Positions 22,036 to 31,950 of a stretch of DNA of 64,000 nt are shown here, one piece after another. This stretch comes from Doryteuthis pealeii (taxonomy: Eukaryota > Mollusca > Cephalopoda > Myopsida > Loliginidae): the NCBI GenBank assembly GCA_023376005.1, contig CM042157.1:57423702-57487701 (forward strand), written 5' to 3'. Both the position numbers and the translations under genes were made by a program. A model generated the notes under the pieces. That model was not told the origin of the DNA. It did no database searches and worked only from the letters and a program-made list of their open reading frames with translations. Positions within the stretch are counted from its first letter, which is position 1. Each line of letters starts with the position of its first letter.

Positions 22036-22318
22036 ACTTGGAGTAATCGCAAGGAAGGTGTACTCCACCCCCACCCCAGATCTCCAGAACTGAAGCCTCA
22101 CCATCAGATACAGTTAAGAGTTATATCTAGGACCCCCACCTTTTGGGGACTGATGGTGGTGGTGGTCTTACCCCTCTGGATTACTTTTGGGAATACCCTC
22201 GTAAAATAAGGAAAGGAAATATAGTACTAGTTAGATTCACCTAAGAGCGAATTGAATTTGATCAAGTAACAGAGCAATATATGTTTCTCGACAGTTGGCC
22301 AGTACTCGTAACATCTGT
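22036..22318 (+). repeat. Direct duplication, right copy
   Basis: Matches 21255-21545 with small indels. The terminal phrase here is ttttgggaataccctcgtaa. It ends about 60 bases before the last exon's acceptor at 22381. Confidence 0.8.
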
Positions 22319-22381
22319 GGTACCCTTTTAGTGTAAATATCAAATCCTTTGGTCATCTGTTGTTAATTCCTATTTTTACAG

Positions 22382-22487
22382 GAGACGAGCGAAGAAAGAA
22401 GTACCGGAGAGAGAGGTAGTCGAATTGTATTTAGATTTTGAGCATCACCGAAGTCTTAGTAAGAAATCAAAGGGAAAGAAACGATAA
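22382..22487 (+). CDS. Terminal coding exon: cytoplasmic tail of the EGF-TM protein
   Basis: Seen: acceptor tatttttacag ending at 22381, entry in phase 2 (completing the AG left by the transmembrane exon), 34 further codons, and TAA at 22485-22487. It encodes RRRAKKEVPEREVVELYLDF, then a histidine/serine stretch and a lysine-rich KKSKGKKR end. Inference: the RRRAKK cluster right after the membrane helix is the positive-inside stop-transfer signal, and ELYLDF offers one tyrosine for phosphorylation or endocytic sorting. A tail of about 36 residues is too short for an enzyme domain. The exon joins the membrane exon across an 18.2-kb intron without a frame break, which is the main support for treating these pieces as one gene. 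I cannot name the protein. Confidence 0.78.
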
Positions 22488-22725
22488 ATTTAAGGCCGGA
22501 TAAGAAAAAAAAAAAAACAAAAACAAACAAACAAAAAACAAAATAGGAAAGGATTAAAATAAATTAGAAAGAAACATAAGAACAATTAGGATCTTTTCCA
22601 TTTGTTTCTTCGTGAAAAACAAAAGATAACACCAAACATTGTTCGCCCTGTCGATGGGGAAGGAGAATACACCGGAAAATAAAGATTTTAAAAAATTAAA
22701 CAAAGAAAAAGAATAAAATTCTGTA
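22488..22725 (+). other. Probable 3' untranslated region
   Basis: A-rich sequence after the stop. A candidate poly(A) signal aataaa lies near 22558, and another near 22712. No repeat was recognised here. The true cleavage site cannot be placed without transcripts. Confidence 0.5.
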
Positions 22726-22964
22726 TTTACTCCTCTTCTTAGAAGGGTGAGAGTTGTATAACACACAATGCAAAAGATGCTTTTTATTCGACTCCCTCGA
22801 GGCCAGATTGTGACACAAGGTCGGTGTAATGTGTGGTGCTCTGCATAAAGCAAGTCTTCCGTAGCAGTGGATTGAAAAGTTGCTTAGATTCCGTTATTTC
22901 TTAGTACATCTGAATTTATTTTGATTATTTTTCTGTTTGTTTTGTTTTACGACATATCAAATCT

Positions 22965-23275
22965 CGGTGGGTCATTTAATGCCGGCATAGTTTTGAAAGA
23001 TTCGTAGCGATAATGTGGTAGAAAATTATTCAAACTAAATTTTTTTATAAACTAATTTTCTGTTTAACCCTTAGATGGGCCCCGAACAGGATAATACCAC
23101 TCCGGGTCAGAGTGGATCTGGGAACAATGGTAATAAGGGATTGCTCCACACTCCACGGATCTCTCAGAACTGGAACATCACCCTCAGATAGAGTTTAACG
23201 TCATTCTCAGGGCATTGAAGACCTTCAGTCACCGCCTCCTAACACACATGATGAAAAGGGTTGGGAGTTGCGATT
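22965..23275 (-). repeat. Dispersed repeat family D, partial
   Basis: Complement of the 3' half of family D: gtgggtcatttaatgccggc, agatgggccc, ctccgggtcagagtggatct, agatagagtttaacgtcatt, cacacatgatgaaaagggtt. Confidence 0.72.
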
Positions 23276-23694
23276 ATTTTTATGGTAGGGTTTTGAAAAT
23301 AATATTGATTAATAATAATTAATAGTAATGATTAATATTATCATAAAATGTTGATGGATCTTAAAACGCGAGTAAAAGTTCAGCTAGTACCATTAAAAAG
23401 AAAGCTTGAACCGGAAGTACAATTTTAAACTTTACGGTTCAGAAGATTGTAAGTTGGTTGGATGGTTGGATTTTACAACTTGTTAACCCTTGGATTATTT
23501 TATGCGAAGACGTTTTTGTTTTATTGATTTTTGTCGAATATTCAAATTTGAAAACCCCAAAAAACAATATCATTTTTTAAACTTATTTTAAAAAATATCT
23601 AATTGAGAACCCTTCCCCAGTGGAGTTTAAAACATTCCTCGTCATAAGTCTGATGATTTCTGAAAATTTGCTTTCAAGTTACTTAAGATAATAA
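23276..23694. other. AT-rich DNA, nothing recognised
   Basis: Contains aataataattaatagtaatg-type low-complexity text and no element boundary. Confidence 0.4.
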
Positions 23695-24015
23695 TAATTT
23701 GTAAACAATTATAGCTTCATATACTTATTCTCAATACAAATAATTTGCCCATATATATGGTTTCAAGTATTTCTATCTAATGCAAATAATTTGCCCATAG
23801 TAATATGATATCAAGTATTCCTATCTAACCGCAATATTTTGTGAACAATCATATGGTTTCATATAACTACAAATAATAATCATTTGTAAACAATTATAGC
23901 TTCAAGTAACAATTTTCAATACAAACGATTTGCACACAGGTGTATGTTTTCAAGTATTCCGATCAAATACGCATAATTTTTCAACAGATCTTTTTCACTC
24001 ATAGAGGGGACCCTT
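23695..24015 (+). repeat. Decayed 48-bp satellite monomers
   Basis: About six diverged units: ttatagcttcatatacttat, atatatggtttcaagtattt, ctatctaatgcaaataattt, tatggtttcatataactac, ttttcaagtattccgatc. It is followed by three short direct repeats of acagatctttttcactcata (23990-24100). Confidence 0.7.
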
Positions 24016-24099
24016 CATAATTTTTTTACATATCTTTTTCACTCATAGAGGGGACCCTTCATAATTTTTCAACAGATCTTTTTCACTCATAGAAGGGAC

Positions 24100-24365
24100 C
24101 CTTATAGCTATTACTTGAAACTATTTAACTGCATAAAAATTAATTGTATTAAGAATAGTTACTAGAACCAATAATTGTTTACTAAAGACTATTAATTGTT
24201 TGAAAATATATACTTGCTTGCAAATTATTGGCGTTAAATAGGATTACTTGATACCATATATCAAATAAGTGTTTATCATCAAACAGAGTAAATTACTTTA
24301 AACTATGTAATAGTACATAAATTAATAGTATTAGATAGGAATACTCGATAACATATAACTGTGCA
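24100..24365 (-). repeat. Decayed 48-bp satellite monomers, inverted
   Basis: Complement of the satellite unit: attagataggaatactcgat, aacatataactgtg, and others. It lies directly downstream of the forward-oriented group, so the satellite relics form an inverted pair. Confidence 0.68.
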
Positions 24366-24369
24366 AAGC

Positions 24370-24890
24370 ACAGTGTAGAAGGAGTTTCCCTTCCAGGGCA
24401 CAAAACAGAGCCTGGGCAAGATGTATGTGACAGCCCCCCTCCCACACACACACTTTCTCTCTGCCTCGCTGGCGTGATCCGAAGGAATGGTGGACCAATA
24501 CATTCGGCGTCAGTTTGGCTGCTGGAGTTGCCAGATAGTATTTTACACACTAAACTGTCTAACGGAGTCCAAGCCGTGATTTTATCAGGACTTTCTCCCT
24601 TAGCCTTTTCCTATCCAGAGTATTCCCACAAGGCAGCGGGGGTCATTTAGTCTATTACGCGCCTGGATACCAACCCAGGTATTTCTATGTTCATGCGTTA
24701 ATGAGCTAGATGGCCGCTGAGCGAGAAGCTTCCTCCACTCTTTCACAGGTTTTGATTTTCGTCCTGCTGGGTGTCTAGCCACCCTCCTCACCATGCAAGC
24801 TTGGTGGGTGTACCGGTTTAGATGATCCAACTAGGAAGCAGGTAGTACGGGGTTACATAATACCCATAGCGCTTCGTGCGACTGACCTGT
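24370..24890 (-). repeat. Unclassified dispersed element
   Basis: The complement includes tattatgtaaccccgtactac, ggtggctagacacccagcag and ctcagcggccatctagctc, which match 54580-54760 on the plus strand. Two open frames of 66-85 codons have no recognisable domain. It may be part of an LTR or DNA transposon. Confidence 0.5.
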
Positions 24891-25029
24891 GCAAAAAAGA
24901 TTATCATTATAGTTAAATAAGAAAAAGTGCGATTTAAAAAATAATTTGAGAATAGCAGCCATAAGCAGATTCATCCTTAACAAGAATTCTTTGTTTTCAT
25001 CTGAGTCTTCTTCCTGTGTTGAGACTCAG

Positions 25030-25030
25030 G

Positions 25031-25125
<95 letters not shown>
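25030..25125. repeat. (AT)n-(AG)n composite microsatellite
   Basis: A tatata run to about 25086 passes directly into an agagag run to about 25121. The flank at 25131-25240 repeats the flank at 8477-8600. Confidence 0.92.
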
Positions 25126-25349
25126 GGGGATAATTTGAAATGTATTTATATGTTAAATATCACAAGCAGCAACCCGTTGCTTAAATTAGATCAAACATTC
25201 CCTTTCTTAGAAAGCTTACAAAAAATTTTAATATTTGTCTGGCCGTATTTATTATTATTATTATTATTATTTTTAATTATTCGCTTTGCAAACTCACTTT
25301 TCCTTAATCTCAATTATATACCCAGAGCTGGATGAGTGGCCCAACGGGA

Positions 25350-25378
25350 CACGTTTTTTTCTCTCTCTCTCTCTCTTC

Positions 25379-25421
<43 letters not shown>

Positions 25422-25443
25422 GAATTTTAGAACCTGATATCCC

Positions 25444-25510
<67 letters not shown>
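25350..25510. repeat. (CT)n, (AT)n and (AG)n microsatellites
   Basis: A ctctct run near 25360-25375, an atat run at 25383-25418 and an agag run at 25446-25509. Then comes the LINE-tail phrase gtcaagggaatccgtgctgt also seen at 42129 and 59353 (inverted). Confidence 0.9.
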
Positions 25511-25511
<1 letters not shown>

Positions 25512-25679
25512 TAGAGTCAAGGGAATCCGTGCTGTTAGCATGCCTTGATGCTGATAATCATTCACCAATGTCCGCCCGTCCGTACAACTACGCTTCTGTC
25601 ATTTTCCCCTTATTTCAACCAAGGCGGAGATTGGGATCACAGATTAATGTAATATTGAACTCTGCACAGCAATCTCCTG

Positions 25680-25895
25680 ACAACTCTTTCAGCAGGGGCT
25701 GAAGTATACGGCGATTGTACCTCTGCAGAGGGATAAGGACCCCACCCCTGCGGAGGTACCTATTAGCCGAGAATGGCGAGCCGTGATCCATATGGACGGA
25801 ATCCTGGCGACTATGCAGTCTGACCTGCAACACTTCCCTTTTGCTATTACTTGGGCTAGTCGGGCGGTTGGAGAGGCCACCTCTGATCCGTGAAA
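25680..25895 (+). repeat. Dispersed repeat family D, 5' part
   Basis: Phrases gcaggggctgaagtatacgg, gtacctctgcagagggataa, ttttgctattacttgggcta and gtcgggcggttggagagg match the first 200 bases of the copy at 3281. Confidence 0.7.
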
Positions 25896-26634
25896 ATAGA
25901 AGCAATCTATAAGATATCATTTTTTTTTTACAAATAGCTAAACATATATTTTCTTTAGACTATATTTTATGACTTAAAAGACTGGGTAATCTTTACATGT
26001 CTGATTTTTTTTTGTGGGTCACTTTGTATATAATAAAGAAAGCACTAATATATAATAATCATCATCATAGTAATGGAATTTTATCACTGTCGTCAAAGAT
26101 CGTAAACAAACATTTAGAAATGGACCAAATATCGGCAATAAATACCTCATAAGGTGTTGATATGCCGTTAAACCAAAGCAGACCAATCCCTCGATTTTCT
26201 CGCCCAATCTTCAAAAATATATATCTGTTTCCCTTGACGTCTAAAACTCAACTTAATTTACACGTGATTGTCCACAACCAATGAAATGAGTGCTCATGTT
26301 TTTCTCATAGCTAGAACTGCTGGGGATTGAACTCTTAACTAGCCATCTGTTAATAAATCCCAGCAAATGTTCGCCATGTTCAGTAGGTTGGTGATGGAGG
26401 AACTATTACATGGCATTTAGTTTGGCACAAGGTCAGAAGTACGGGGAGTGCCGGGTTAACCCATGGCAGGTTCCTTAGGCTTCGAGCATCTTTGGACCGC
26501 TCGATACACCCCAACAATGCTTCCACCTTTCACGCTGTCCTTACGTACAATTTTGGTGGACCTCTGCTCTTGGCTGGTCTCTAGGCTTTAGGATAATGCG
26601 GCACCGAGTACAGACGACACTACAGAGCACCCAG
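25896..26634. other. No gene or assigned repeat
   Basis: Mixed sequence. 26400-26530 (ggcacaaggtcagaagtacg, gagcatctttggaccgctcg) is GC-richer and may be a transposon fragment without a second copy in this window. Confidence 0.4.
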
Positions 26635-26686
26635 TAATAATAATAATAATCAATAAACAATAATAATAATACAGTAATAATAATCA

Positions 26687-26739
<53 letters not shown>

Positions 26740-26740
26740 C
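26635..26740. repeat. (TAA)n microsatellite upstream of a LINE 3' end
   Basis: About 105 bases of ataataata with a few cag/tca interruptions. It ends directly at the LINE fragment. Confidence 0.92.
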
Positions 26741-27005
26741 TGGACCTTGCCAGAGAAGTGAAAAAGTTACGGAACATGAAAGTGAAAGTGATACCAATTG
26801 TGGTTGGTGCACTTGGAACAGTCCCAAAAGGATTAGAAAAGGGTTTGGAAAGTTTGGATATCAAAGGAAGAATAGAAACCATTCAGAACACTGCACTGCT
26901 GCAATCTGCCAGAATACTCAGAAGAGTCCTGGAGACCTGAGGAGACTTGCTGTCACTCAGACTCCAGTGAAATACCATCAGCTAACACTGGTGTGAAAAC
27001 TCAAA
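26740..27005 (+). mobile_element. R2/R4-type LINE 3' end, copy 3
   Basis: Opens in frame with a DLAREVKKLRNMKVKVIPIV stretch, then GALGTVPKGLEKGLESLDIK, and ends RILRRVLET before a TGA. This is the conserved C-terminal tail of restriction-like-endonuclease LINEs. It is only 5'-truncated and its frame is intact. The shared 3' UTR (gaggagacttgctgtcactc, ccagtgaaataccatcagc) and (TAA)n follow. Confidence 0.8.
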
Positions 27006-27029
27006 AGGAGATAATAATAATAATAATAA

Positions 27030-28213
27030 TCTTATTATAATGGAGATTGTGAGTTTGTCTGTCTGTAACCGAAACTATATTACTATACAAATCACAATTC
27101 CCTTTGTTATTTACATCACATTCTCCATGATTTTATTTTTTATTTAAACCTCAGTTATTAATAAAATTGTTTTACATCATTAAGACTGTTGACGATATCT
27201 ACATGATATTTTCCACGTACCCCACTTGTACGGGTCAGGCACGAAGGCCCTATTTATGTGGGACCACACACAAGCCGAAGCTCATGGGGTGGCGGGTGAA
27301 AAATTGCGTCGATCCCGTCGGCATTCCCCTCAAGGGGGCGCCTCAGGCGCTGGGCAATAAACCCAGCCCTGTCCCTTTAAATCAAGGGGGCAGGTGTTGC
27401 CTGGGGGGGGGGGATGGCCCCCTGGGATCGATGCCATTAATTATATCAATGGTCCAGAGGCCGAAGCCACTGTTGACCATATCTACATAGTATTTACCGC
27501 GTACCCCACTTGTACGGGTCAGGCACAAAGTCCCTATTAACGTGGGACCACCCACAAGCCGAAGCTCATGGAGTGGCAGTTGAAAAATTGCGTCGATCCC
27601 GTCGGCATTCCCCTCAAGGGGGCGCCTCAGGCACTGGGCAATAAACCCAGCCCTGCCCCTTTAAATCAAGGGGGCAGGTGTTGCCTGGGGGGATGGCCCC
27701 CTGGGATCGACGCTATTAACTCGTAAAGATCCAGGGCCGAAGCCACTGGACCCCCGGTGTTGACCATATCTACATACTAATAACATGCAATTGTATTTAT
27801 ATATACAACAAAATAGCGGTTCACAGTGTGAATGGGAAGGCTAATTTGCATATTGATATTAAAAAATTGATTTTAATAAATATATGCTTAGTATTATTGA
27901 TTTCTAATTGTTTGGTTTTATCTTATTGAATATGAGCAAAAATCTCGGGGATGAATCTTAAAATAAATCCATTAACAAGAAGAAATAACTATAATATTAT
28001 TCTTTACTTTCTATCTTAACTAAATAGTTAAATTAGGAAAATTTAACAAAGACAGACGGGAGTAATGTAAAATGATGGAAGAGTTAGTTTCAAAGTTGTT
28101 CTATTTTTCAATCATACCCCCTCTGTTCAAAATATATCAGCCTTTCTAATTTAATATATTTTATTATATTAAAACTTAAATACTAGCACCCGGGGGGTGC
28201 ATATATTTGCTAG
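27030..28213 (+). mobile_element. Non-autonomous Helitron, copy B, inserted in (TAA)n
   Basis: Begins TCTTATTATAATGGAGATTG after A, inside the (TAA)n run following the LINE. It ends with hairpin GCACCCGGGGGGTGC, then atatatttg, CTAG, before T of the resumed (TAA)n. It is 1184 bases long instead of about 645, because a tandemly duplicated segment sits inside (27183-27770). The orientation is opposite to copies A and C. Confidence 0.85.
27183..27770. repeat. Tandem duplication of a GC-rich 290-base insert inside Helitron B
   Basis: Two units, about 27183-27470 and 27471-27765, share cgtaccccacttgtacgggt, aagccgaagctcatgg, aaaaattgcgtcgatcccgt, cctcaagggggcgcctcagg and ttaaatcaagggggcagg. The flanking Helitron phrase ttgaccatatctacat occurs before, between and after the units. 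Helitron copies A and C have this phrase once and lack the insert. Confidence 0.82.
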
Positions 28214-28589
28214 TAATAATAATACAGTAATACAGTAATAATAAACAGTAATAATAATAATAAACAAACTCTGTAATAATGATCTGTTGAGGACACTGAC
28301 CATTAGAACTGACCGAGGTGCCCATAATATATTATGGGGATTTAATGGTTTTTAAATGAACGGTCTTTTTAAACAGTTTTTGTTTTGGTCTTGCTTGGTG
28401 AGTCTTGGACCGGACTGCAAAAGAAACCAGAAAGACAAACATTTTTAAAATAGGAATTTTTCGTGAAAGAATTCTGGTTATGGCAAAATGCTAGTTCCTG
28501 TATGATGAGGTTTGAAAAAGATAAAGAAAGAATGAAAGAAAGAAATAGGGTTTGAAAAAAAGAAAGAAAGATAGAAAGAAATGATGTTT

Positions 28590-28590
<1 letters not shown>
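28214..28590. other. (TAA)n remnant and unassigned DNA
   Basis: Interrupted taataatacag text to about 28290, then unassigned sequence to 28530 and AAAG-type purine repeats to 28590. No gene signal. Confidence 0.5.
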
Positions 28591-28652
<62 letters not shown>

Positions 28653-28688
28653 AAAGGTACAAAGAATGAAAGAAGCTTTGAAAAAGAC

Positions 28689-28757
<69 letters not shown>
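28590..28757. repeat. Two (AG)n tracts in a purine-rich block
   Basis: (AG)n at about 28591-28649 and 28694-28756, separated by a tract with aaggaaaggtacaaagaatg. Long arginine-glutamate or serine-leucine open frames here are low-complexity artefacts. Confidence 0.92.
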
Positions 28758-28758
<1 letters not shown>

Positions 28759-28779
28759 TTGAAAAAGGTAAAGAAAGAA

Positions 28780-29150
28780 CGACAGAAAGAAAGAAGGTTT
28801 GAAAGAAAGAAAAACACCTTCACACACAAACATACTCACGTGCACGCTCTACAAGCACACACACACACACACACACACAGACACACACACCCACACACGA
28901 TACGTTCTAAGAATTTATCTTCAAGATATAAACCGGGTAGATGTCTGCTTGTCGACTTATTTCATTGGCTGCTGGTTTGCTTCTTTGTTTTCGTTTCTAT
29001 TATTGTTTTTTTTTTGTTTTCTTGGAAAACTATATTCTGAATAATTACGGTTTTTATTTACGGACCCCCCTCTCTCTCTCTGGCATCCGTTCCTAGCGGC
29101 TATTGTTCTTGACAAGTCCTTTAAACGGCATCCATTATCCGTAAAAAGCA

Positions 29151-29201
<51 letters not shown>

Positions 29202-29770
29202 TAGCTAAAGTACCTGGTCCATGACCGGACTAAATGAAATTTGGAACACCAGGGAGTGAAAGAGAAAGTGGAAGACAGTAGTTAGAGAGTGGGTAAGAAG
29301 AAAATAATTCTTGAAACTAAAATCATTGAGAATTTGTATATTTCAGAATTTGTATTTTCTGTTTTATCTAATTAAAAAAAAAAGAATTTTTTTCCTTCAG
29401 TCGATTATTATCGATTACAATAAAAATTCTTAAAAGTTCTTTATTTTTTTAGTTTTCACGGGTGCTCATTTCCTCGTATAAGTTTTAAACTTATACGAGG
29501 AAATGAGCACCCGTGAAAACTAAAAAATAAAGAACTTTTAAGAATTTTTATTGTAATCGATAATAATCGACTGAAGGAAAAAAAATTCTTTTTTTTTAAT
29601 TAGATAAAACAGAAAATACAAATTCTGAAATATACAAATTCTCAATGATTTTAGTTTCAAGAATTATTTTCTTCTTACCCACTCTCTAACTACTGTCTTC
29701 CACTTTCTCTTTCACTCCCTGGTGTTCCAAATTTCATTTTAGTCCGGTCATGGACCAGGTACTTTAGCTA

Positions 29771-29812
<42 letters not shown>

Positions 29813-30187
29813 CCTGCTTTTTACGGATAATGGATGCCGTTTAAAGGACTTGTCAAGAACAATAGCCGCTAGGAACGGATGCCAGAGAGAGAGAGGGGGG
29901 TCCGTAAATAAAAACCGTAATTATTTCAGAATATAGTTTTCCAAGAAAACAAAAAAAAAACAATAATAGAAACGAAAAACAAAGAAGCAAACCAGCAGCC
30001 AATGAAATAAGTCGACAAGCAGACATCTACCCGGTTTATATCTTGAAGATAAATTCTTAGAACGTATCGTGTGTGGGTGTGTGTGTCTGTGTGTGTGTGT
30101 GTGTGTGTGTGCTTGTAGAGCGTGCACGTGAGTATGTTTGTGTGTGAAGGTGTTTTTCTTTCTTTCAAACCTTCTTTCTTTCTATCG
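28780..30187. repeat. Giant near-perfect palindrome, about 700-base arms, single-base spacer
   Basis: The centre lies at 29486 (cctcgtataagttt, t, aaacttatacgagg). The arms mirror each other outwards through ctgaaggaaaaaaattc, the shared (AT)n (29157-29200 and 29772-29811), tccgttcctagcggctattg, the family K phrase gatacgttctaagaatttat, (AC)n/(GT)n and agaaagaaagaaggtttg at the tips. Arms differ mainly in microsatellite length and a few bases. No gene lies inside. An assembly or read foldback artefact must be excluded. Confidence 0.92.
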
Positions 30188-30637
30188 ATCCCCCATATCG
30201 GAACCGCTCGAACGGAACCCACATTATTTATTTATTTTCCCATTAAACTAACCTTAAACCCCAACCCTAACCTTAACCCCTAACCCTAACCCTTAACCCT
30301 AACCCTAACCCTAACCCTAACCCTAAACCCCCCTAGTTAAAATTAACAGTTGTATTACAAAATTTGTGGGTTCTGTTTTTTCTGGGTCAACGGTATACAG
30401 GTGACCCAGAAAAAAACAGAACCCAAATTATTTATTCATTTTCCCATTAAACTAACCCTAAACCCTAAACCCTAAACCCCAACCCTAACCCTAAACCCTA
30501 GATCCCCATAGTTAAAATTAACAGTTTTATTACAAAATTTGTGGGTTCTGTTTTTTCTGGGTCAACTTAATTTTGACACCTTTGTGAAAGTTCAGCCCAA
30601 CTGTTAAGGTAGAGCGGTTCCGATATGGGGGATCGTT
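30186..30637. mobile_element. Foldback element carrying two telomere-like MITEs
   Basis: The termini gatcccccatatcggaaccg (about 30187) and its complement cggttccgatatgggggatc (30617-30636) are perfect inverted repeats. Inside are two tandem elements of about 170 bases each. Each has gtgggttctgttttttctgg/cccagaaaaaaacagaac ends and a (CCCTAA)n-like core (about 30246-30330 and 30452-30500). The first lacks its left terminus. Confidence 0.82.
30246..30500. repeat. Telomere-like (CCCTAA)n tracts, interstitial
   Basis: Two runs of aaccctaaccctaaccctaa type with CCCAACC and AAACCC variants. They are complementary to the canonical animal telomere unit TTAGGG. They occur within small inverted-repeat elements, so they are not a chromosome end. 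Confidence 0.85.
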
Positions 30638-30790
30638 TACTATAAACTTATACGGGGAAATGAGCACCCCTGAAAATTTAAAAAAATAAAGAACTTAAAA
30701 ATTTTTTTTTTTTTTACAATCTGATAGATTGGTGTGTAATCGATAATAATCCATTGAAGGAAAAAAAATTAGATGGGGGAGGGGGGTCCA
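30638..30790 (+). repeat. Extra copy of the palindrome's right-arm start
   Basis: actataaacttatacgggga, aatgagcacccctgaaaa, aaataaagaactt, aatcgataataatccattga and aggaaaaaaaatt match 29487-29590. The foldback element sits between the palindrome and this third partial copy. Confidence 0.75.
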
Positions 30791-31566
30791 GATGGTCAGG
30801 TCCGCCAATGTTTTCAGTAGTTCTCTAAAAAAATTGAGACTTTTATTTTAGCATTAGTATTAATTACAAAACAACCATTTTCATAAAAGTTTAAATGTCA
30901 CCTATGAAATCTATGATATTTAAACATGCCAATTTTTAAGAACTGAAAAGTTGCACTATAAACTATAAGAGTTAACTTTCTCAGCGATGTTTATTGACTT
31001 ATAAATAGAAAACATTGTTCGATGATTATTGTTACAATAAAGAGTAAAATCATAAAACTTAAAATCTAATTTATAAGACAAATTCTGAGGAATATTTTAA
31101 ATTGTATTTTAAATAATAATTTAAATGTTGGTTGAACGTTGATTTTTTTATCGTGGTTTTAGAAAATAATTAGTTGACGCCTCCCCCCAAAATAAAAACA
31201 GTTTCTAAGGACATTCGTCAATTTTATTGTTATTTCTAACCCTTTAAAACTCTAACAATAAAAATTAATAAATAAATGAAAGAATTAAAATTCATTTTAT
31301 CCGAATGAAAATGTTAGTTTAATCTATACAAATATGTAACCGTAAACTGATTTTCATAATATTTTTATTTACAATTAAAATAATAAATTTTTTAAAAATA
31401 ATGTGACCGTTAAGCGTAAATTTTGATTTTCTACAATTTTTATGCATTACAAAAATGAAAATGAAAATGAGTGTACTGTACAATTTAAGAATATGGACAA
31501 ATTAAGTCTGGAAAAAAACCTTATTCGTATTATCGGCTATTTATCGGCTCTACGTAGCAGTTGTTT
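30791..31566. other. AT-rich DNA, nothing recognised
   Basis: Very AT-rich sequence with no open frame, tandem repeat or known element. Confidence 0.45.
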
Positions 31567-31950
31567 TTTTTTTTTTAACTCGCTGTAAAAAATAATTTAA
31601 TCTATAAAAACACATACAAATTACATATTCAGAAAGACTATTTCATCTTATTTCTAAAGATATGAATATTTTAAAGATTGAACCATAACTAGACGAGTGA
31701 TTCCGAGCTGACTGGCGTAGACTGCACTGCTTGTATCGCGATAATAAAAGGCAGCGTGGTTATCCGAAGCCATTTAAACAATTTTTTTTAACTCGCTGTA
31801 AAAAATGATTCAATTGATAAAAACTCATACAAATTACATATTTAAAAAGATTAATTTCTTTTCTTTCTAACGATATAAAAATTGTTAAAGATTGGACTAT
31901 AAATAGGCGATAAATTCCGAGCTGAATGACTTAGACTGCAAAATTAATTC
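31567..31950 (+). repeat. Two diverged direct repeats of about 165 bases
   Basis: Units at about 31567-31730 and 31785-31950 share tttttaactcgctgtaaaaa, cacatacaaattacatat-like text, aaagattgaaccataa/aaagattggactataa, and ttccgagctgactggcgtag versus ttccgagctgaatgactt. The order of conserved phrases suggests a transposon end or an old tandem duplication. Confidence 0.65.

Noticed and set aside
24293..24830. Minus-strand open frames of 66-85 codons as host exons
   Set aside because: They lie in a dispersed repeat also present at 54.5 kb and show no domain.
28369..29044. Open frames rich in Ser-Leu or Arg-Glu
   Set aside because: They are translations of (AG)n/(CT)n tracts; frames exist on both strands with no other content.
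30246..30500. Chromosome end or telomere fusion
   Set aside because: The CCCTAA runs are short, degenerate and enclosed by element-specific inverted repeats that recur at 1 kb; the sequence continues normally on both sides.
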